Positions 26,408 to 36,807 of a DNA stretch of 64,000 bases are shown piece by piece. The stretch is from the NCBI RefSeq assembly GCF_000714815.1, contig NZ_JMIH01000014.1, positions 1 to 64,000 on the forward strand, written 5' to 3'. Under the pieces are notes generated by a model. The model did no database searches. It saw only the letters and a program-made list of their open reading frames with translations, and had not been told where the DNA came from. Both the position numbers and the translations under genes were made by a program. This DNA is from Anditalea andensis. Lineage in GTDB: Bacteria > Bacteroidota > Bacteroidia > Cytophagales > Cyclobacteriaceae. Numbering within the stretch: the first letter of the stretch is position 1; every line of letters starts with the position of its first letter.

Positions 26408-26785
26408 ATGTTCACTATTATAATCAGCATCACCTTAATACTAGCTGTTTTATTGATCTTAGTTATCTTAGGACAAAATTCCAAAGGTGGTGTAGGTGCA
26501 GCTTTTGGTGGAAGCGCCTCACAGATCATGGGTGTCACCAAAACTGGAAACATTCTTGAAAAAGCTACCTGGGTATTGGCTATTGGGATATTACTGCTGT
26601 CTTTATCTTCGACAGCATTTTATACCACTAGCGGTACTACTGATTTTGCATCGCCAAATGTAGATAGAGCAAGACAGCAAATCCTCACTCCTACGTTTGA
26701 TGGTGATACCCAGCAGCAGGAATTGCTTCCTACTCAGCAGCAACCGGCACCAGAAACACAGGAAGAAATAGAAGACGGAGAATAA
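26408..26785 (+). CDS. secG: Preprotein translocase subunit SecG
   Basis: This 125-residue inner-membrane protein is SecG, which helps SecYEG push proteins across the membrane. Two membrane helices (about 1-22 and 52-75) flank the conserved GQNSKGGVGAAFGGSASQIMGV loop. The C-terminal tail (about 80-125) is longer than in E. coli, rich in Gln and Pro, and ends in acidic residues. It is the last of the five genes that start with miaB and is followed by a strong terminator. Confidence 0.92.
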   Translation: MFTIIISITLILAVLLILVILGQNSKGGVGAAFGGSASQIMGVTKTGNILEKATWVLAIGILLLSLSSTAFYTTSGTTDFASPNVDRARQQILTPTFDGDTQQQELLPTQQQPAPETQEEIEDGE

Positions 26786-26805
26786 GCAGTATATAAATAA
26801 AGCTT

Positions 26806-26843
26806 GAGAAGGTTATCGCGAATGCGGTAACCTTCTTTTTTTT
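26806..26843 (+). terminator. Terminator of the miaB-secG gene run
   Basis: GAAGGTTA-x-CGC pairs with GCG-x-TAACCTTC over a GAAT loop with one mismatch, followed by eight or more T. Confidence 0.88.
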
Positions 26844-27151
26844 ATTAAATACAGAGAAAATACAGGGTATATTTTATAGTGATTTCCTGCCTCCAGTAAA
26901 AGTGATAGGGTAAAATAAAAAATCACGGCTTTTGTGATGGTTGAATTTAAAAAATTCCAAAAATTAAATTTACGCTCTCACAAGCAGCACTCCGGCATAT
27001 GGTTAATATTAAAAATCTCCAATTAAGGGAATTTTAGAATTATTCCAGTTATTTTTAATAAAATATCCGATTTTATAAACTTGGAAAACCTCTGCAAATT
27101 TTGTAACTTTTAGCTTGATTAAATATACACCAACCTACTAAACTACTATTT
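26844..27151. other. Intergenic region upstream of the sterol-desaturase gene
   Basis: About 300 nt without a gene. A small hairpin (ATCAC...GTGAT, near 26919-26939) is present. TAACTTTT at 27104-27111 is a near-match to the -7 box for the following gene, with ATTTTG just upstream. I see nothing else. Confidence 0.45.
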
Positions 27152-28141
27152 ATGTTTGAAAATTATATCACTTTGGAAGAAATAGGGGCTATGGAATGGC
27201 CTAATGTCATACTATGGGCCGCCCCTGTGATGTTTTTACTGGTATTTATTGAATGGGGTATCAGTATTTATCAAAATAAAGATTCTTACGACAAAAAAGA
27301 TTTTTTGGCCGCTTCTACTATAGGATTTATTAATGTAGGTATTAGTGCCCTCCTCAAAGTTTTTATATTCGGTATAGTTTTATTTTTTTGGAATATAGTC
27401 CCCTGGAAAATCCCTCCCACGTGGTGGTCTTTTATCGGGTGTTTTATAGCCATAGACTTTGCTAGATACTGGGCCCACAGGGTGGCCCATGAGCAGCGTT
27501 TTTGGTGGGCCACACACATCACCCATCACAATTCGAAGAAATATAATTTTTCAGTTTCCTTTAGGCTGAGCTGGACCCAACACATTAAATTTATATTCTT
27601 TGTACCGGTAGTCATGATGGGTTTTGATCCATTTGTATTCTTTATTTGTCACCAAGTGGCAGTTCTCTACCAATTCTGGATCCATACTGAATACATTCAA
27701 AAACTCCCTGCTCCTGTGGAATATATCTTCACTACTCCTAGCCATCACAGGGTTCACCATGCCAGTGATGAGCATTATCTTGATAAAAATTACGGTTCTA
27801 CTTTCATCATCTGGGACAGGATGTTTGGCACCTTTATGCCCGAAGGTGCCAGGCCTACTTATGGCATCACCAAGCAAGTAGACTCCTATAATCCTGTCTA
27901 CCTCGTATTTCATGAATTTATCGATATATATAAGGACATCAGACAAGCAGAGACTGCAAAGGAAGTATGGCAGATACTTTTTGGTAAACCCGGTGACGAG
28001 GTGATCAAAAAAAGAAATGAATCCAGGCAAGAGGCACTTTCGATGCACAAAGATACATATATTCCTTCCCGAGAAATGCCTTCACCTGTCCTCACACCGA
28101 GTGAAAAGCCGCTGATGAAGAAAAAAGAAAGTTTGCCATAA
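27152..28141 (+). CDS. Sterol desaturase / fatty acid hydroxylase superfamily protein
   Basis: This 329-residue integral membrane protein has four or so hydrophobic segments and the histidine clusters of di-iron hydroxylases: HRVAHE, HITHH, HTEYIQ with the region PSHHRVHHASD. These bind two irons that use oxygen to oxidise lipids. The family includes sterol C4/C5 oxidases, carotenoid hydroxylases and sphingolipid or fatty-acid hydroxylases; substrate cannot be told from sequence, and Bacteroidota members could act on sphingolipids, carotenoids or fatty acids. The C terminus (about 285-329) is charged and probably cytoplasmic. It stands alone between two terminators. Confidence 0.85.
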   Translation: MFENYITLEEIGAMEWPNVILWAAPVMFLLVFIEWGISIYQNKDSYDKKDFLAASTIGFINVGISALLKVFIFGIVLFFWNIVPWKIPPTWWSFIGCFIAIDFARYWAHRVAHEQRFWWATHITHHNSKKYNFSVSFRLSWTQHIKFIFFVPVVMMGFDPFVFFICHQVAVLYQFWIHTEYIQKLPAPVEYIFTTPSHHRVHHASDEHYLDKNYGSTFIIWDRMFGTFMPEGARPTYGITKQVDSYNPVYLVFHEFIDIYKDIRQAETAKEVWQILFGKPGDEVIKKRNESRQEALSMHKDTYIPSREMPSPVLTPSEKPLMKKKESLP

Positions 28142-28144
28142 ACT

Positions 28145-28173
28145 AAATCCGGTGAAATCACCGGATTTTTTTA
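28145..28173. terminator. Bidirectional terminator after the sterol-desaturase gene
   Basis: AAATCCGGTGA pairs perfectly with TCACCGGATTT over a two-base loop, followed by further T. The convergent gene on the minus strand ends at 28171, inside the T-run. Confidence 0.85.
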
Positions 28174-28878
28174 TGCTACATATTTTAAAAGCAGCCTTTT
28201 GCTGATAGGAACCAGGCTTTCCTCTAAGGGCACATGATGCCTGCTATGAATTCTCCATACGGCCGGATTTGGCAGATCAATATAATTTTTACTTAAGTCC
28301 ATTTTAATTTTAGTTTCCGTATCGAAAAGCGTGCTTTTAACGGTTTTCACAAAATTCAACCTGACTCCCCTAAAAGCGTCCAAACTATTTTCAAACAATC
28401 TCACTTTATACCTATAAATATAAATATCGCTTTCATTTTTATACGATAAAAATGCGTACCCTTCATGTTGGTATATGGGCCTTATACCGATGGGCTCAAT
28501 CTCTAAATTATCCTCTATAAAGTCATAAATGGATTTCCCCTCATCTATTTTCTTTAATAAATGAGGCAGAGCATAGTCTACTATACTTTCTAATTCTTGC
28601 ATAAGCTGACTCTTCCTGATAAGAGGTTCATAGTCAAGGCTAGTTGCATTTTTACTGATGCCTTTGATCTTCTTAGGAAAAGACATCCTCAAGTGTGCAT
28701 GTTCAGCTTGAAAATCAGCCATTTTTTTATGTTGAACCATAAGATCAGCTAATGAAGGATACAGCTTGACTTGATCAAATTGTTTTTTGACATCCTGCAA
28801 ATAAGCCAGAAGAAGGTACTTTTTATATTCAAAATCAATAAGTCCTTCTGAAAACCAGTTTTCTGATAGTTTATTCAT
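28171..28878 (-). CDS. Unknown 235-residue protein
   Basis: I do not recognise this protein. It is 235 residues, soluble, with no signal peptide or membrane helix. The first half is helical and charged (EYKKYLLLAYLQDVKKQFDQ, then PLIRKSQLMQELESIVDYALPHLLKKIDEGKSIYDFIEDN). The second half has beta-like stretches (IGIRPIYQHEGYAFLSY, DIYIYRYKVRLFEN) and ends with a basic segment (SRHHVPLEESLVPISKRLLLKYV). The mixture suggests a conserved Bacteroidota protein of unknown role. It is divergent from groES, with about 210 nt between them, and lies alone. Confidence 0.7.
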   Translation of the reverse strand: MNKLSENWFSEGLIDFEYKKYLLLAYLQDVKKQFDQVKLYPSLADLMVQHKKMADFQAEHAHLRMSFPKKIKGISKNATSLDYEPLIRKSQLMQELESIVDYALPHLLKKIDEGKSIYDFIEDNLEIEPIGIRPIYQHEGYAFLSYKNESDIYIYRYKVRLFENSLDAFRGVRLNFVKTVKSTLFDTETKIKMDLSKNYIDLPNPAVWRIHSRHHVPLEESLVPISKRLLLKYVA

Positions 28879-29031
28879 ATTAAATAAATTTTTAAAAATT
28901 TACAAAAAATATGACATAGGTACTAGAAAAAATTTGCAAAAATGGCAGTGGCTGTTGGTCATATATATTGAAATGACATGTCTTGTATACCAATTCCGCC
29001 TTTCTGTCATGAAAAACAGTCGATTTTACCT

Positions 29032-29047
29032 TGGCATAGGAAATGCA
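29032..29047 (+). promoter_or_regulatory. Candidate sigma-54 (-24/-12) promoter of groES-groEL
   Basis: TGGCATAGGAAATGCA fits the sigma-54 consensus TGGCAYRNNNNTTGCW at every fixed position except one (A for the first T of TTGC), with exact GG-to-GC spacing. It lies 45 nt before the groES ATG. No CIRCE inverted repeat was seen upstream. A chance match in AT-rich DNA is possible. Confidence 0.35.
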
Positions 29048-29091
29048 ATGCAAGGTCTAAAAGAAACTAACTTTAAAAAACAAATAACATT

Positions 29092-29370
29092 ATGTCAAAC
29101 GTGAACATCAAACCTCTTGCAGACAGAGTGCTAGTAGAACCTGCTGCAGCCGAAGAGAAAACTGCATCTGGACTTTACATCCCGGACACTGCCAAAGAAA
29201 AACCACAAAAAGGAACTGTAGTAGCAGTAGGAAACGGCAAAAAAGATGAACCATTGACTGTAAAAGTAGGTGACACTGTGCTTTATGGTAAGTACGCGGG
29301 TACCGAGTTGTCAGTGGAAGGCAGCGATTATTTGATCATGAGAGAAGCTGATATTTTTGCTGTTCTATAA
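29092..29370 (+). CDS. groES: Co-chaperonin GroES
   Basis: This 92-residue protein is the 10-kDa co-chaperonin that caps GroEL. It shows the usual pattern: [42 protein letters not shown], then [17 protein letters not shown] and [12 protein letters not shown] at the end. The mobile loop that binds GroEL lies in the [14 protein letters not shown] region. It precedes groEL by 56 nt, in the usual operon order. The region upstream lacks a CIRCE element but contains a sigma-54-like sequence. Confidence 0.97.
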   Translation: MSNVNIKPLADRVLVEPAAAEEKTASGLYIPDTAKEKPQKGTVVAVGNGKKDEPLTVKVGDTVLYGKYAGTELSVEGSDYLIMREADIFAVL

Positions 29371-29414
29371 ACAGATCACAAAAACCCACACATTAGTTTA
29401 ATCGAAAAAATTAA

Positions 29415-31058
<1,644 letters not shown>

Positions 31059-31078
31059 TCACACCCCATCTTCAAAAT

Positions 31079-31111
31079 AAAAAAGGGAAGTCATTCTGGC
31101 TTCCCTTTTTT
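31079..31111 (+). terminator. Terminator of groES-groEL
   Basis: AAAAAAGGGAAG pairs perfectly with CTTCCCTTTTTT over a nine-base loop, with the T-run at the 3' side. Confidence 0.88.
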
Positions 31112-31387
31112 ATTTGAATTTATAATACTATCTATACAATTTAAAAATGATAGAAGCCGTCAATGATATAAAAAGACCTATTTATGTCTTAAATAAATCC
31201 TTAGCTAATATATTTTTTACAGGATAATAAATTTTCAAATCCCTAATAAATCTCTTTACATCTTGTTTTTTGTGACTCATGTTTTTATGCTTCATTATGA
31301 AAAAATATGTATTTTTATACTTAAATTATAATAGTAACTTACCTGCTGAGTAGTATTGCAATTTAACCAATTAAGCATTGTCGATTG
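31112..31387. other. AT-rich gap upstream of the response regulator gene
   Basis: About 275 nt without a gene. TAGTATTG at 31351-31358 is a near-match to the -7 box about 30 nt before the start codon at 31388. I see no other motif. Confidence 0.4.
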
Positions 31388-31762
31388 ATGTATTCATTTG
31401 ATTCGATTGTTCTAATTGATGACGATCCTATTAATAATCTTATTAATAAAAGATTAATCAGCAAATTAGATATCTGTCACAAAGTTGATGAGTTTTTAGA
31501 GGCAGAAAAAGCTCTCTGCACCATACAAGCCATGGGTAAAAATGGCCATTTACTTATCTTATTGGACATAAATATGCCAGTGATGAACGGCTGGGATTTT
31601 TTAAACCAATATCTAAAAGTTTGTGATGTAAGGAAAGATAAAATCATAGTCTTATCCAGCTCGATAGATTTTCAGGATAGACAAAAGGCCGAGGAATTTA
31701 ACTGTGTCAGTGGATTTATAGAAAAACCACTCACTCCAGATAAACTCAAAAAAGTTTTATAA
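31388..31762 (+). CDS. Receiver-only response regulator
   Basis: This 124-residue protein is a single CheY-like receiver domain. The acidic pocket is in VLIDDDPINN, the phospho-accepting aspartate is in LLDINMPVMNGW, the conserved Ser/Thr is in VLSSS and the lysine is in IEKPLTPDK. There is no output domain, so it probably passes the signal to another protein or acts as a phosphate sink. The ATG at 31388 is chosen over an overlapping TTG at 31385. It ends at TAATG, sharing one base with the corA start, so the two genes are translationally coupled. No histidine kinase gene is next to it. Confidence 0.85.
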   Translation: MYSFDSIVLIDDDPINNLINKRLISKLDICHKVDEFLEAEKALCTIQAMGKNGHLLILLDINMPVMNGWDFLNQYLKVCDVRKDKIIVLSSSIDFQDRQKAEEFNCVSGFIEKPLTPDKLKKVL

Positions 31763-32781
31763 TGTCGGTTCTTAATAATACGGATGAGCAAATAAAGCCC
31801 GTACCTGTAATGGAATTGTATCTTTTTGGTGAAAATACGCTAGAAAAACATCACATAACAAGTACCTCACAGATCAGTCAATACATCACCCAACCCTACA
31901 AGTTATGGTTAAATGTATGTGGCCTAGACAACGCCCCTATACTCCAGGATATCGCTAAAATTTTCAGTATACACCCATTGACATTGGAAGATATTCAAAA
32001 TACCAATCAGCGGCCAAAACTGGAGGAATTTGACGAATTTGTATTTATCACAGCTAAAATGATATTTACCAAAAGCGGACTGGAGGAAATCATAACAGAA
32101 CACATCAGCCTGTTATTTGGGCACCATTTTATCATTTCCTTTCAGGAAAAGCCAGATGATATATTTGATGCTATCAGAGTAAGGCTGGAAAACCCTTCAG
32201 GTAAAATGAGGAAACTAGGCACTGACTATTTTACCTATACACTGCTGGATATGGTGGTGGATCAGTACTATAAACTTATAGAACTCATAGGAGAACGAAA
32301 TGAAGTATTGGAAGACGGTATAATAGGGGATAATAAAAACATCAAACTAGCCGATATCTATCTTCACCGAAAAGCTCTTCAAGATATCAGAAAAAGCACC
32401 TGGCCACTCCGGGAAATTTTATCCGCCTGGAAAAAATCCGACCACCCTTTCATTAAAAAGAAAACCAGTGTTTTTATAAATGATATTTATGAACATACAG
32501 TAGAAATTCTTGAAAGCCTGGAACTTCAAAGAGAAACCATCACATCATTGGTCGAAATATATATGACCCATTTGAGCATCAAGCAAAATGAAGTGATGAA
32601 AACACTGACCATTATAGCCACCATATTTATCCCCCTTACCTTTATAGCCGGTATATATGGAATGAATTTTAAAGTCATGCCAGAGTTGGAGTGGAAATAT
32701 AGTTATCCACTTATATGGATCATATTTATCACTACCACCATCGCTATGCTTTATTATTTTAAAAAAAAGAGGTGGTTTTAA
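31762..32781 (+). CDS. corA: CorA family magnesium/cobalt transporter
   Basis: This 339-residue protein is a CorA-type divalent metal channel. A large cytoplasmic N-terminal domain (about 1-275) senses metal and is followed by two membrane helices (about 279-298 and 311-331). The signature GMN is present in YGMNFKVMPELEW, in the usual place between the helices. CorA forms pentamers that bring in Mg2+ or Co2+. It starts within the stop of the response regulator gene, so the regulator may control it, but this is inference. It ends 4 nt into the convergent gene on the other strand. Confidence 0.92.
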   Translation: MSVLNNTDEQIKPVPVMELYLFGENTLEKHHITSTSQISQYITQPYKLWLNVCGLDNAPILQDIAKIFSIHPLTLEDIQNTNQRPKLEEFDEFVFITAKMIFTKSGLEEIITEHISLLFGHHFIISFQEKPDDIFDAIRVRLENPSGKMRKLGTDYFTYTLLDMVVDQYYKLIELIGERNEVLEDGIIGDNKNIKLADIYLHRKALQDIRKSTWPLREILSAWKKSDHPFIKKKTSVFINDIYEHTVEILESLELQRETITSLVEIYMTHLSIKQNEVMKTLTIIATIFIPLTFIAGIYGMNFKVMPELEWKYSYPLIWIIFITTTIAMLYYFKKKRWF

Positions 32782-33245
32782 TGGAAAAATGCAAGGTCTA
32801 TTTTATTGACCTGAGTGCCAAAGAAGGCTATAATAAAACAGGAAACCAATACGCCTAAGCTGATGGCAAGTAAAGCTTTCTTTCTTTCAACCTTAAAAAT
32901 ACTGGCGGCAATAGTTCCCATATATGCTCCAGTAATAGGAAGCGGGATCATAACAAAAACCATCAAACCCCAAAATCCATACTTTTGGATTTTTTCTCCT
33001 ACTCCATTTTTCGCCCTACGCATGAGTTTAATCGACCCCTTTTTATACGGCCTATATTTCCATAATTTGGTGTTAAATGTATCGATCAAAAACATCATCA
33101 GGGGAAATACCAATAGATTAGCAATCAGCCCTACCCCAAAAGCAAGGTATGGGTTAAGCCCATTTATAATCCCATAAGGTATGCCTACTCTGCCCTCTCC
33201 CAATGGGGAAATGCTGAATAAAAATGTAAAAATCAGGTGTTCCAC
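32778..33245 (-). CDS. Small multidrug-export family membrane protein
   Basis: This 155-residue protein has about four membrane segments and matches the small multidrug export (Sm_multidrug_ex) family, which has the start motif SISPLGEGRVGIPYGI. The middle holds a basic cytoplasmic loop (RPYKKGSIKLMRRAKNGVGEKIQKYG), then VFVMIPLPITGAYMGTIAASIF, resembling DedA-type motifs. The family name comes from weak evidence, and transport substrate is unknown. Its stop overlaps the corA stop region by 4 nt on the opposite strand. Confidence 0.75.
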   Translation of the reverse strand: MEHLIFTFLFSISPLGEGRVGIPYGIINGLNPYLAFGVGLIANLLVFPLMMFLIDTFNTKLWKYRPYKKGSIKLMRRAKNGVGEKIQKYGFWGLMVFVMIPLPITGAYMGTIAASIFKVERKKALLAISLGVLVSCFIIAFFGTQVNKIDLAFFH

Positions 33246-33362
33246 TCAGTTCGCAAATTTCGCTACAAATGTAGTCTATTTAAGTTGAAACAGATAGAAA
33301 AGTAAATATTATAATTTATAAGGTTATCACCGTCTTACCATTATGAATTTTCTGACCCCATA

Positions 33363-34652
33363 TCATGGTTCATTTTTATATATCCTCCCTGATTTCATTA
33401 CAAAAACCACCTCTTTCATCACTTGTATATCCATTTCGGGATTGCCGTCCACCGCTATTATATCCGCCCACATACCCGCTTCCAGGACGCCTACTTTGTC
33501 CACTAACCCCAGTAGCTCTGCCCCTCTCAGCGTCGCCGTCTGAATAGCTTCCAGATTAGGCATACCTACTTCAGTCATGTAAATAAACTCTCGATAGTTT
33601 TCACCGTGCGGAAATACCCCAGCATCTGTACCAAAGGCAATTTTAACTCCTCTTTGATAAGCTTTTTCAAAAGTTGTTTGGATCTGTGCACCTATTGTTT
33701 CGGCTTTGGCCTTTACCAATGGATGGTAATATCCAGGTATGCGTGCATAGGCTGCTGCAGACATGCCAGCGGTGATCGTAGGGACATACCAAGTATTTTG
33801 AGATATCATCAGTTGCATGGTTGCTTCTGACATCATCGTACCATGTTCTATAGAATGGATACCTCCTGCTATAGCACGCTTCATTCCTTCATCACCATGG
33901 GCATGTGCGGCGACATGGATACCAAAATCTTTGGCCGTCTGAATGACAGCATTGATTTCATCCTGCTGAAACTGCGGGGCAGAACCGTCTCTTGCCACGC
34001 TCAGCACCCCACCGGTGGCCGTAATTTTTATAAGGTCCGCCCCCAGCTTCACCTGATGGCGAACTGCCTTACGGGAATCACTTTCACCATTGATCACTCC
34101 ATCTGTAGGACCTGGGTCACCCATCATTGAACGCTTTAAACCATTAGTAGGATCAGCATGCCCACCGGTAGGGGCTATAGATTTACCTGCTGTATATATT
34201 CTCGGTCCTACCACTTTGCCTGCGGCTATGGCATGTTTAAGTGAAATATTAACCCCAGAACCTCCCAAATCCCTGACAGTGGTAAATCCTGACATCAGTG
34301 TAGTCTCAGCATACCCTGCCGCATTATAGGCAATATCAGCTTCATTACTGGTCATCCTTTCAGCAAACTGATTTGGACTGGTCTGACTTTCTATATGGAC
34401 GTGCATATCCATCAGACCTGGCATCACAGTATATCTTCTTAAGTCTATTACCTTATCTCCAGGGTTGCCTTTTATAAATCCCTTTTCCACTGCCAGGATA
34501 ATATCCTCATCTATAATTATGGTCATGGTATCCAGCAGTCGATTTTCCCGGACATCTACAAATTTACCTGCATGGATATATGTATTCTGAGCCATCGATA
34601 AATTAAATAAAAATCCAAAGCTAATAGTGGCAAATAAATATTTGTGATTCAT
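33363..34652 (-). CDS. Secreted amidohydrolase-family enzyme
   Basis: This 429-residue protein has a signal peptide cleaved after about residue 21 (SMAQ) and an amidohydrolase domain like imidazolonepropionase and prolidase-type enzymes. The metal motif DMHVHIES (HxH), further histidines in HVAAHAHGDEGMKRAIAGGIHSIEHG and the catalytic Asp in FGTDAGVFPHG are visible. It should hydrolyse an amide or peptide-like bond in the periplasm; related enzymes act on dipeptides or xenobiotics. The substrate is not known. The gene stands alone, with no clear terminator after it. Confidence 0.85.
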   Translation of the reverse strand: MNHKYLFATISFGFLFNLSMAQNTYIHAGKFVDVRENRLLDTMTIIIDEDIILAVEKGFIKGNPGDKVIDLRRYTVMPGLMDMHVHIESQTSPNQFAERMTSNEADIAYNAAGYAETTLMSGFTTVRDLGGSGVNISLKHAIAAGKVVGPRIYTAGKSIAPTGGHADPTNGLKRSMMGDPGPTDGVINGESDSRKAVRHQVKLGADLIKITATGGVLSVARDGSAPQFQQDEINAVIQTAKDFGIHVAAHAHGDEGMKRAIAGGIHSIEHGTMMSEATMQLMISQNTWYVPTITAGMSAAAYARIPGYYHPLVKAKAETIGAQIQTTFEKAYQRGVKIAFGTDAGVFPHGENYREFIYMTEVGMPNLEAIQTATLRGAELLGLVDKVGVLEAGMWADIIAVDGNPEMDIQVMKEVVFVMKSGRIYKNEP

Positions 34653-35065
34653 AAAATGCAGGGATCAAATAAAATAAGCTCTAATATATAAAATAAGTTA
34701 TATTAATCTATTGCTCCATTTGTTTCCCTTTCATAAATAAGATATCATGATGCCCATCAGGCCTAGCATACATTATCGGTATGCCTTTTTTTTATCTGAA
34801 CTGCCTATTGGCCAGGGGCGGGATGTCCTCAGTATGATGATAGAAAAAGGGAGAAGAAACTTGCCAAACTATAAAGTCACCATATCTAATTACATGAAAG
34901 GCCAAAAGAATCGGTATTTATATCAGATAAGTTGTTTTATTCTTAAACAATTGTAATCAATAAGCCTTATATTAAATAAGGTGAAAAGATTATTCGAATC
35001 TGTTTTAAGGCCTTTTATATAGAAGTATTAAACATTATAATTAATCTTTTTCAATTATTCGATAT
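34653..35065. other. Intergenic region with an orphan terminator-like hairpin
   Basis: About 410 nt. GCATAC (34766-34771 region) pairs with GTATGC, followed by CTTTTTTTT near 34785-34793, which looks like a plus-strand terminator although no plus-strand gene precedes it. A 69-codon frame (34747-34956) overlaps it and is not convincing. A small RNA ending here is possible. Confidence 0.35.
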
Positions 35066-36145
35066 ATGCCAGATAGATCCGCATTCATTAGTAAAGTCTT
35101 AGCAGCAGCATTTGTAATTATTTTGTTATCATTAGGTTTCTGGCTGATAGGGTACGCCATAAAATTTTTCCTGCTAATTTTCGCTGCTATATTATTGGGT
35201 GTGTTATTACGTGCGGGGACTAATTTCTTTAAGGATAAACTTAAAGTCTCAGATGGTATTGGAGTAGGTATAAGCCTATTTCTATTTATAGGCATACTGG
35301 CAGGCATCATTATTTTGATCATCCCTACAGTAGTGGAGCAGTCCGAAGATATACAGGAACAGGCACCCCAGGCCTGGGAAAGACTCAAATCAGAGATACA
35401 GCAGACCACTGTAGGAGGCGCTATATTTGAACGGATCCCAGATGATCCTGAAGAATTGATGCCTGAGGATGAGGAATTGATGAATATGGCCAGGCGATTT
35501 GCTACTACCACCCTGGGGGTAATTACAGATATATTGATAATATTAATCATCGGGATATTTTTTGCGGTATCACCAAGGCTTTATGTACAGGGAGTGGTAG
35601 TCTTAGTGGCTCCAAGATATCGCCATAGGCTGGAAAATGTCATGGAACAAGTTTACCATGCTTTAAAATCTTGGCTTTTGGGCAAATTTATCGCCATGCT
35701 TTTTATAGGCACTGCATCCGCAATTGGCTTAATGCTATTTGGTGTACCTGCCGCCTTTGCATTAGGTTTTTTGGCCTTCTTAGCAGATTTTATACCTAAT
35801 ATTGGACCTTTAATAGCCGCTCTACCTGCAGTCCTCCTGGCTTTTCTGGACGGACCAATGACGGCATTGTATGTTGCCATATTTTATTTGGTCATACAGC
35901 AGGTAGAGAGCTATGTATTGGTTCCTTACATCTATAAGAAAACAGTGGCCATATCTCCGGTCATTACTTTGGCCTCACTTATACTGCTGGGTATATTAGC
36001 TGGAGGCCTCGGTGTCATAATGGCTACACCGCTCGTAGCTGCTATACAGGTAATCATCAGAGAACTGTACATAAAAGACTATCTTGAAAGAAACTTGGAA
36101 GATGAATCAGATAATTCGTTCGAATCCAGAATGGAAAATGTATAG
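35066..36145 (+). CDS. AI-2E family transporter (PerM-like)
   Basis: This 359-residue protein has about eight membrane helices in the AI-2E/PerM arrangement: two pairs near the N terminus (FVIILLSLGFWLIGYAIKFF, FLFIGILAGIIILIIP), a long hydrophilic stretch (about 95-150) and a C-terminal group (AIGLMLFGVPAAFALGFLAFLADFIPNIGPLIAALPAVLLA). The signature PxxGPLIAxxP is present in DFIPNIGPLIAALP. The family name comes from a proposed role in export of autoinducer-2, but several members have other jobs, such as sodium/proton exchange. The C terminus is acidic. It is a single-gene unit. Confidence 0.87.
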   Translation: MPDRSAFISKVLAAAFVIILLSLGFWLIGYAIKFFLLIFAAILLGVLLRAGTNFFKDKLKVSDGIGVGISLFLFIGILAGIIILIIPTVVEQSEDIQEQAPQAWERLKSEIQQTTVGGAIFERIPDDPEELMPEDEELMNMARRFATTTLGVITDILIILIIGIFFAVSPRLYVQGVVVLVAPRYRHRLENVMEQVYHALKSWLLGKFIAMLFIGTASAIGLMLFGVPAAFALGFLAFLADFIPNIGPLIAALPAVLLAFLDGPMTALYVAIFYLVIQQVESYVLVPYIYKKTVAISPVITLASLILLGILAGGLGVIMATPLVAAIQVIIRELYIKDYLERNLEDESDNSFESRMENV

Positions 36146-36267
36146 GTATCTGCATATGATTAGGTAACCGCATGCACGCTATTATACACCGGCATATCCG
36201 TATTTTTTCAACTTTTATTTACTGGATAATGTCACCTAGGATTAATGGGATGTAATCCAAACTTCAC

Positions 36268-36624
36268 TCAGTCGTTACGCCGGACAATCAGATACATATC
36301 ATTGTCTAATTCAAGGTAACCATATTCAAAGCAGAAATAATATGAGGTCCGGTTCTTATTGATAAAGATATCAGTATGATATTTGAATTGAAAGCCTTTG
36401 TCAATCATGTTTTCACGGGTTACTTTTAAGGTTTTCTGATCATGCAGAAAACCCTCCAGAATACTTCTATTCTTTCTTAAAGCATTGGAAATATTCCTAA
36501 CATAATTATTAGAAGATGCTTTGGCCTGATTATTAAAACTGTTTCTGCATAGGTCATCGCAAAATTTTTTGTCAGACCGACCTTTCAAAGGCTTTTTACA
36601 TTTTAGACAAAGTTTAGTTTCCAT
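36268..36624 (-). CDS. Zinc-ribbon protein of unknown function
   Basis: This 118-residue protein starts with a zinc-ribbon-like motif: CLKCKKPLKGRSDKKFCDDLCR, where four cysteines in two pairs (C-x2-C ... C-x3-C) would bind zinc. The rest is mixed (SNALRKNRSILEGFLHDQKTLKVTRENMIDKGFQ... IFINKNRTSYYFCFEYGYLELDNDMYLIV) and ends with RRND. Small proteins of this type, sometimes placed in the DUF2116 group, occur widely in Bacteroidota, and their role is unknown. It is divergent from ssb, with about 180 nt between the start codons. Confidence 0.75.
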   Translation of the reverse strand: METKLCLKCKKPLKGRSDKKFCDDLCRNSFNNQAKASSNNYVRNISNALRKNRSILEGFLHDQKTLKVTRENMIDKGFQFKYHTDIFINKNRTSYYFCFEYGYLELDNDMYLIVRRND

Positions 36625-36807
36625 ATCAATAAAAAGTTATTTGAACATAAAAATATGTTCAATATAACTAATCATCATTTAAAAACAAATAATTATAGTC
36701 GTTTACAATCAGATATAAACGAAAAATTACCGTATAAAACTATTTTCACCCCTCATCTTTGAACTATTAATTAAAATTTATTCCTAACCTATAAAACAAT
36801 AGAAATC

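Noticed and set aside
34747-34956. Plus-strand frame of 69 codons
   Set aside because: It overlaps a terminator-like hairpin, has no ribosome site or promoter, and matches no recognisable family.
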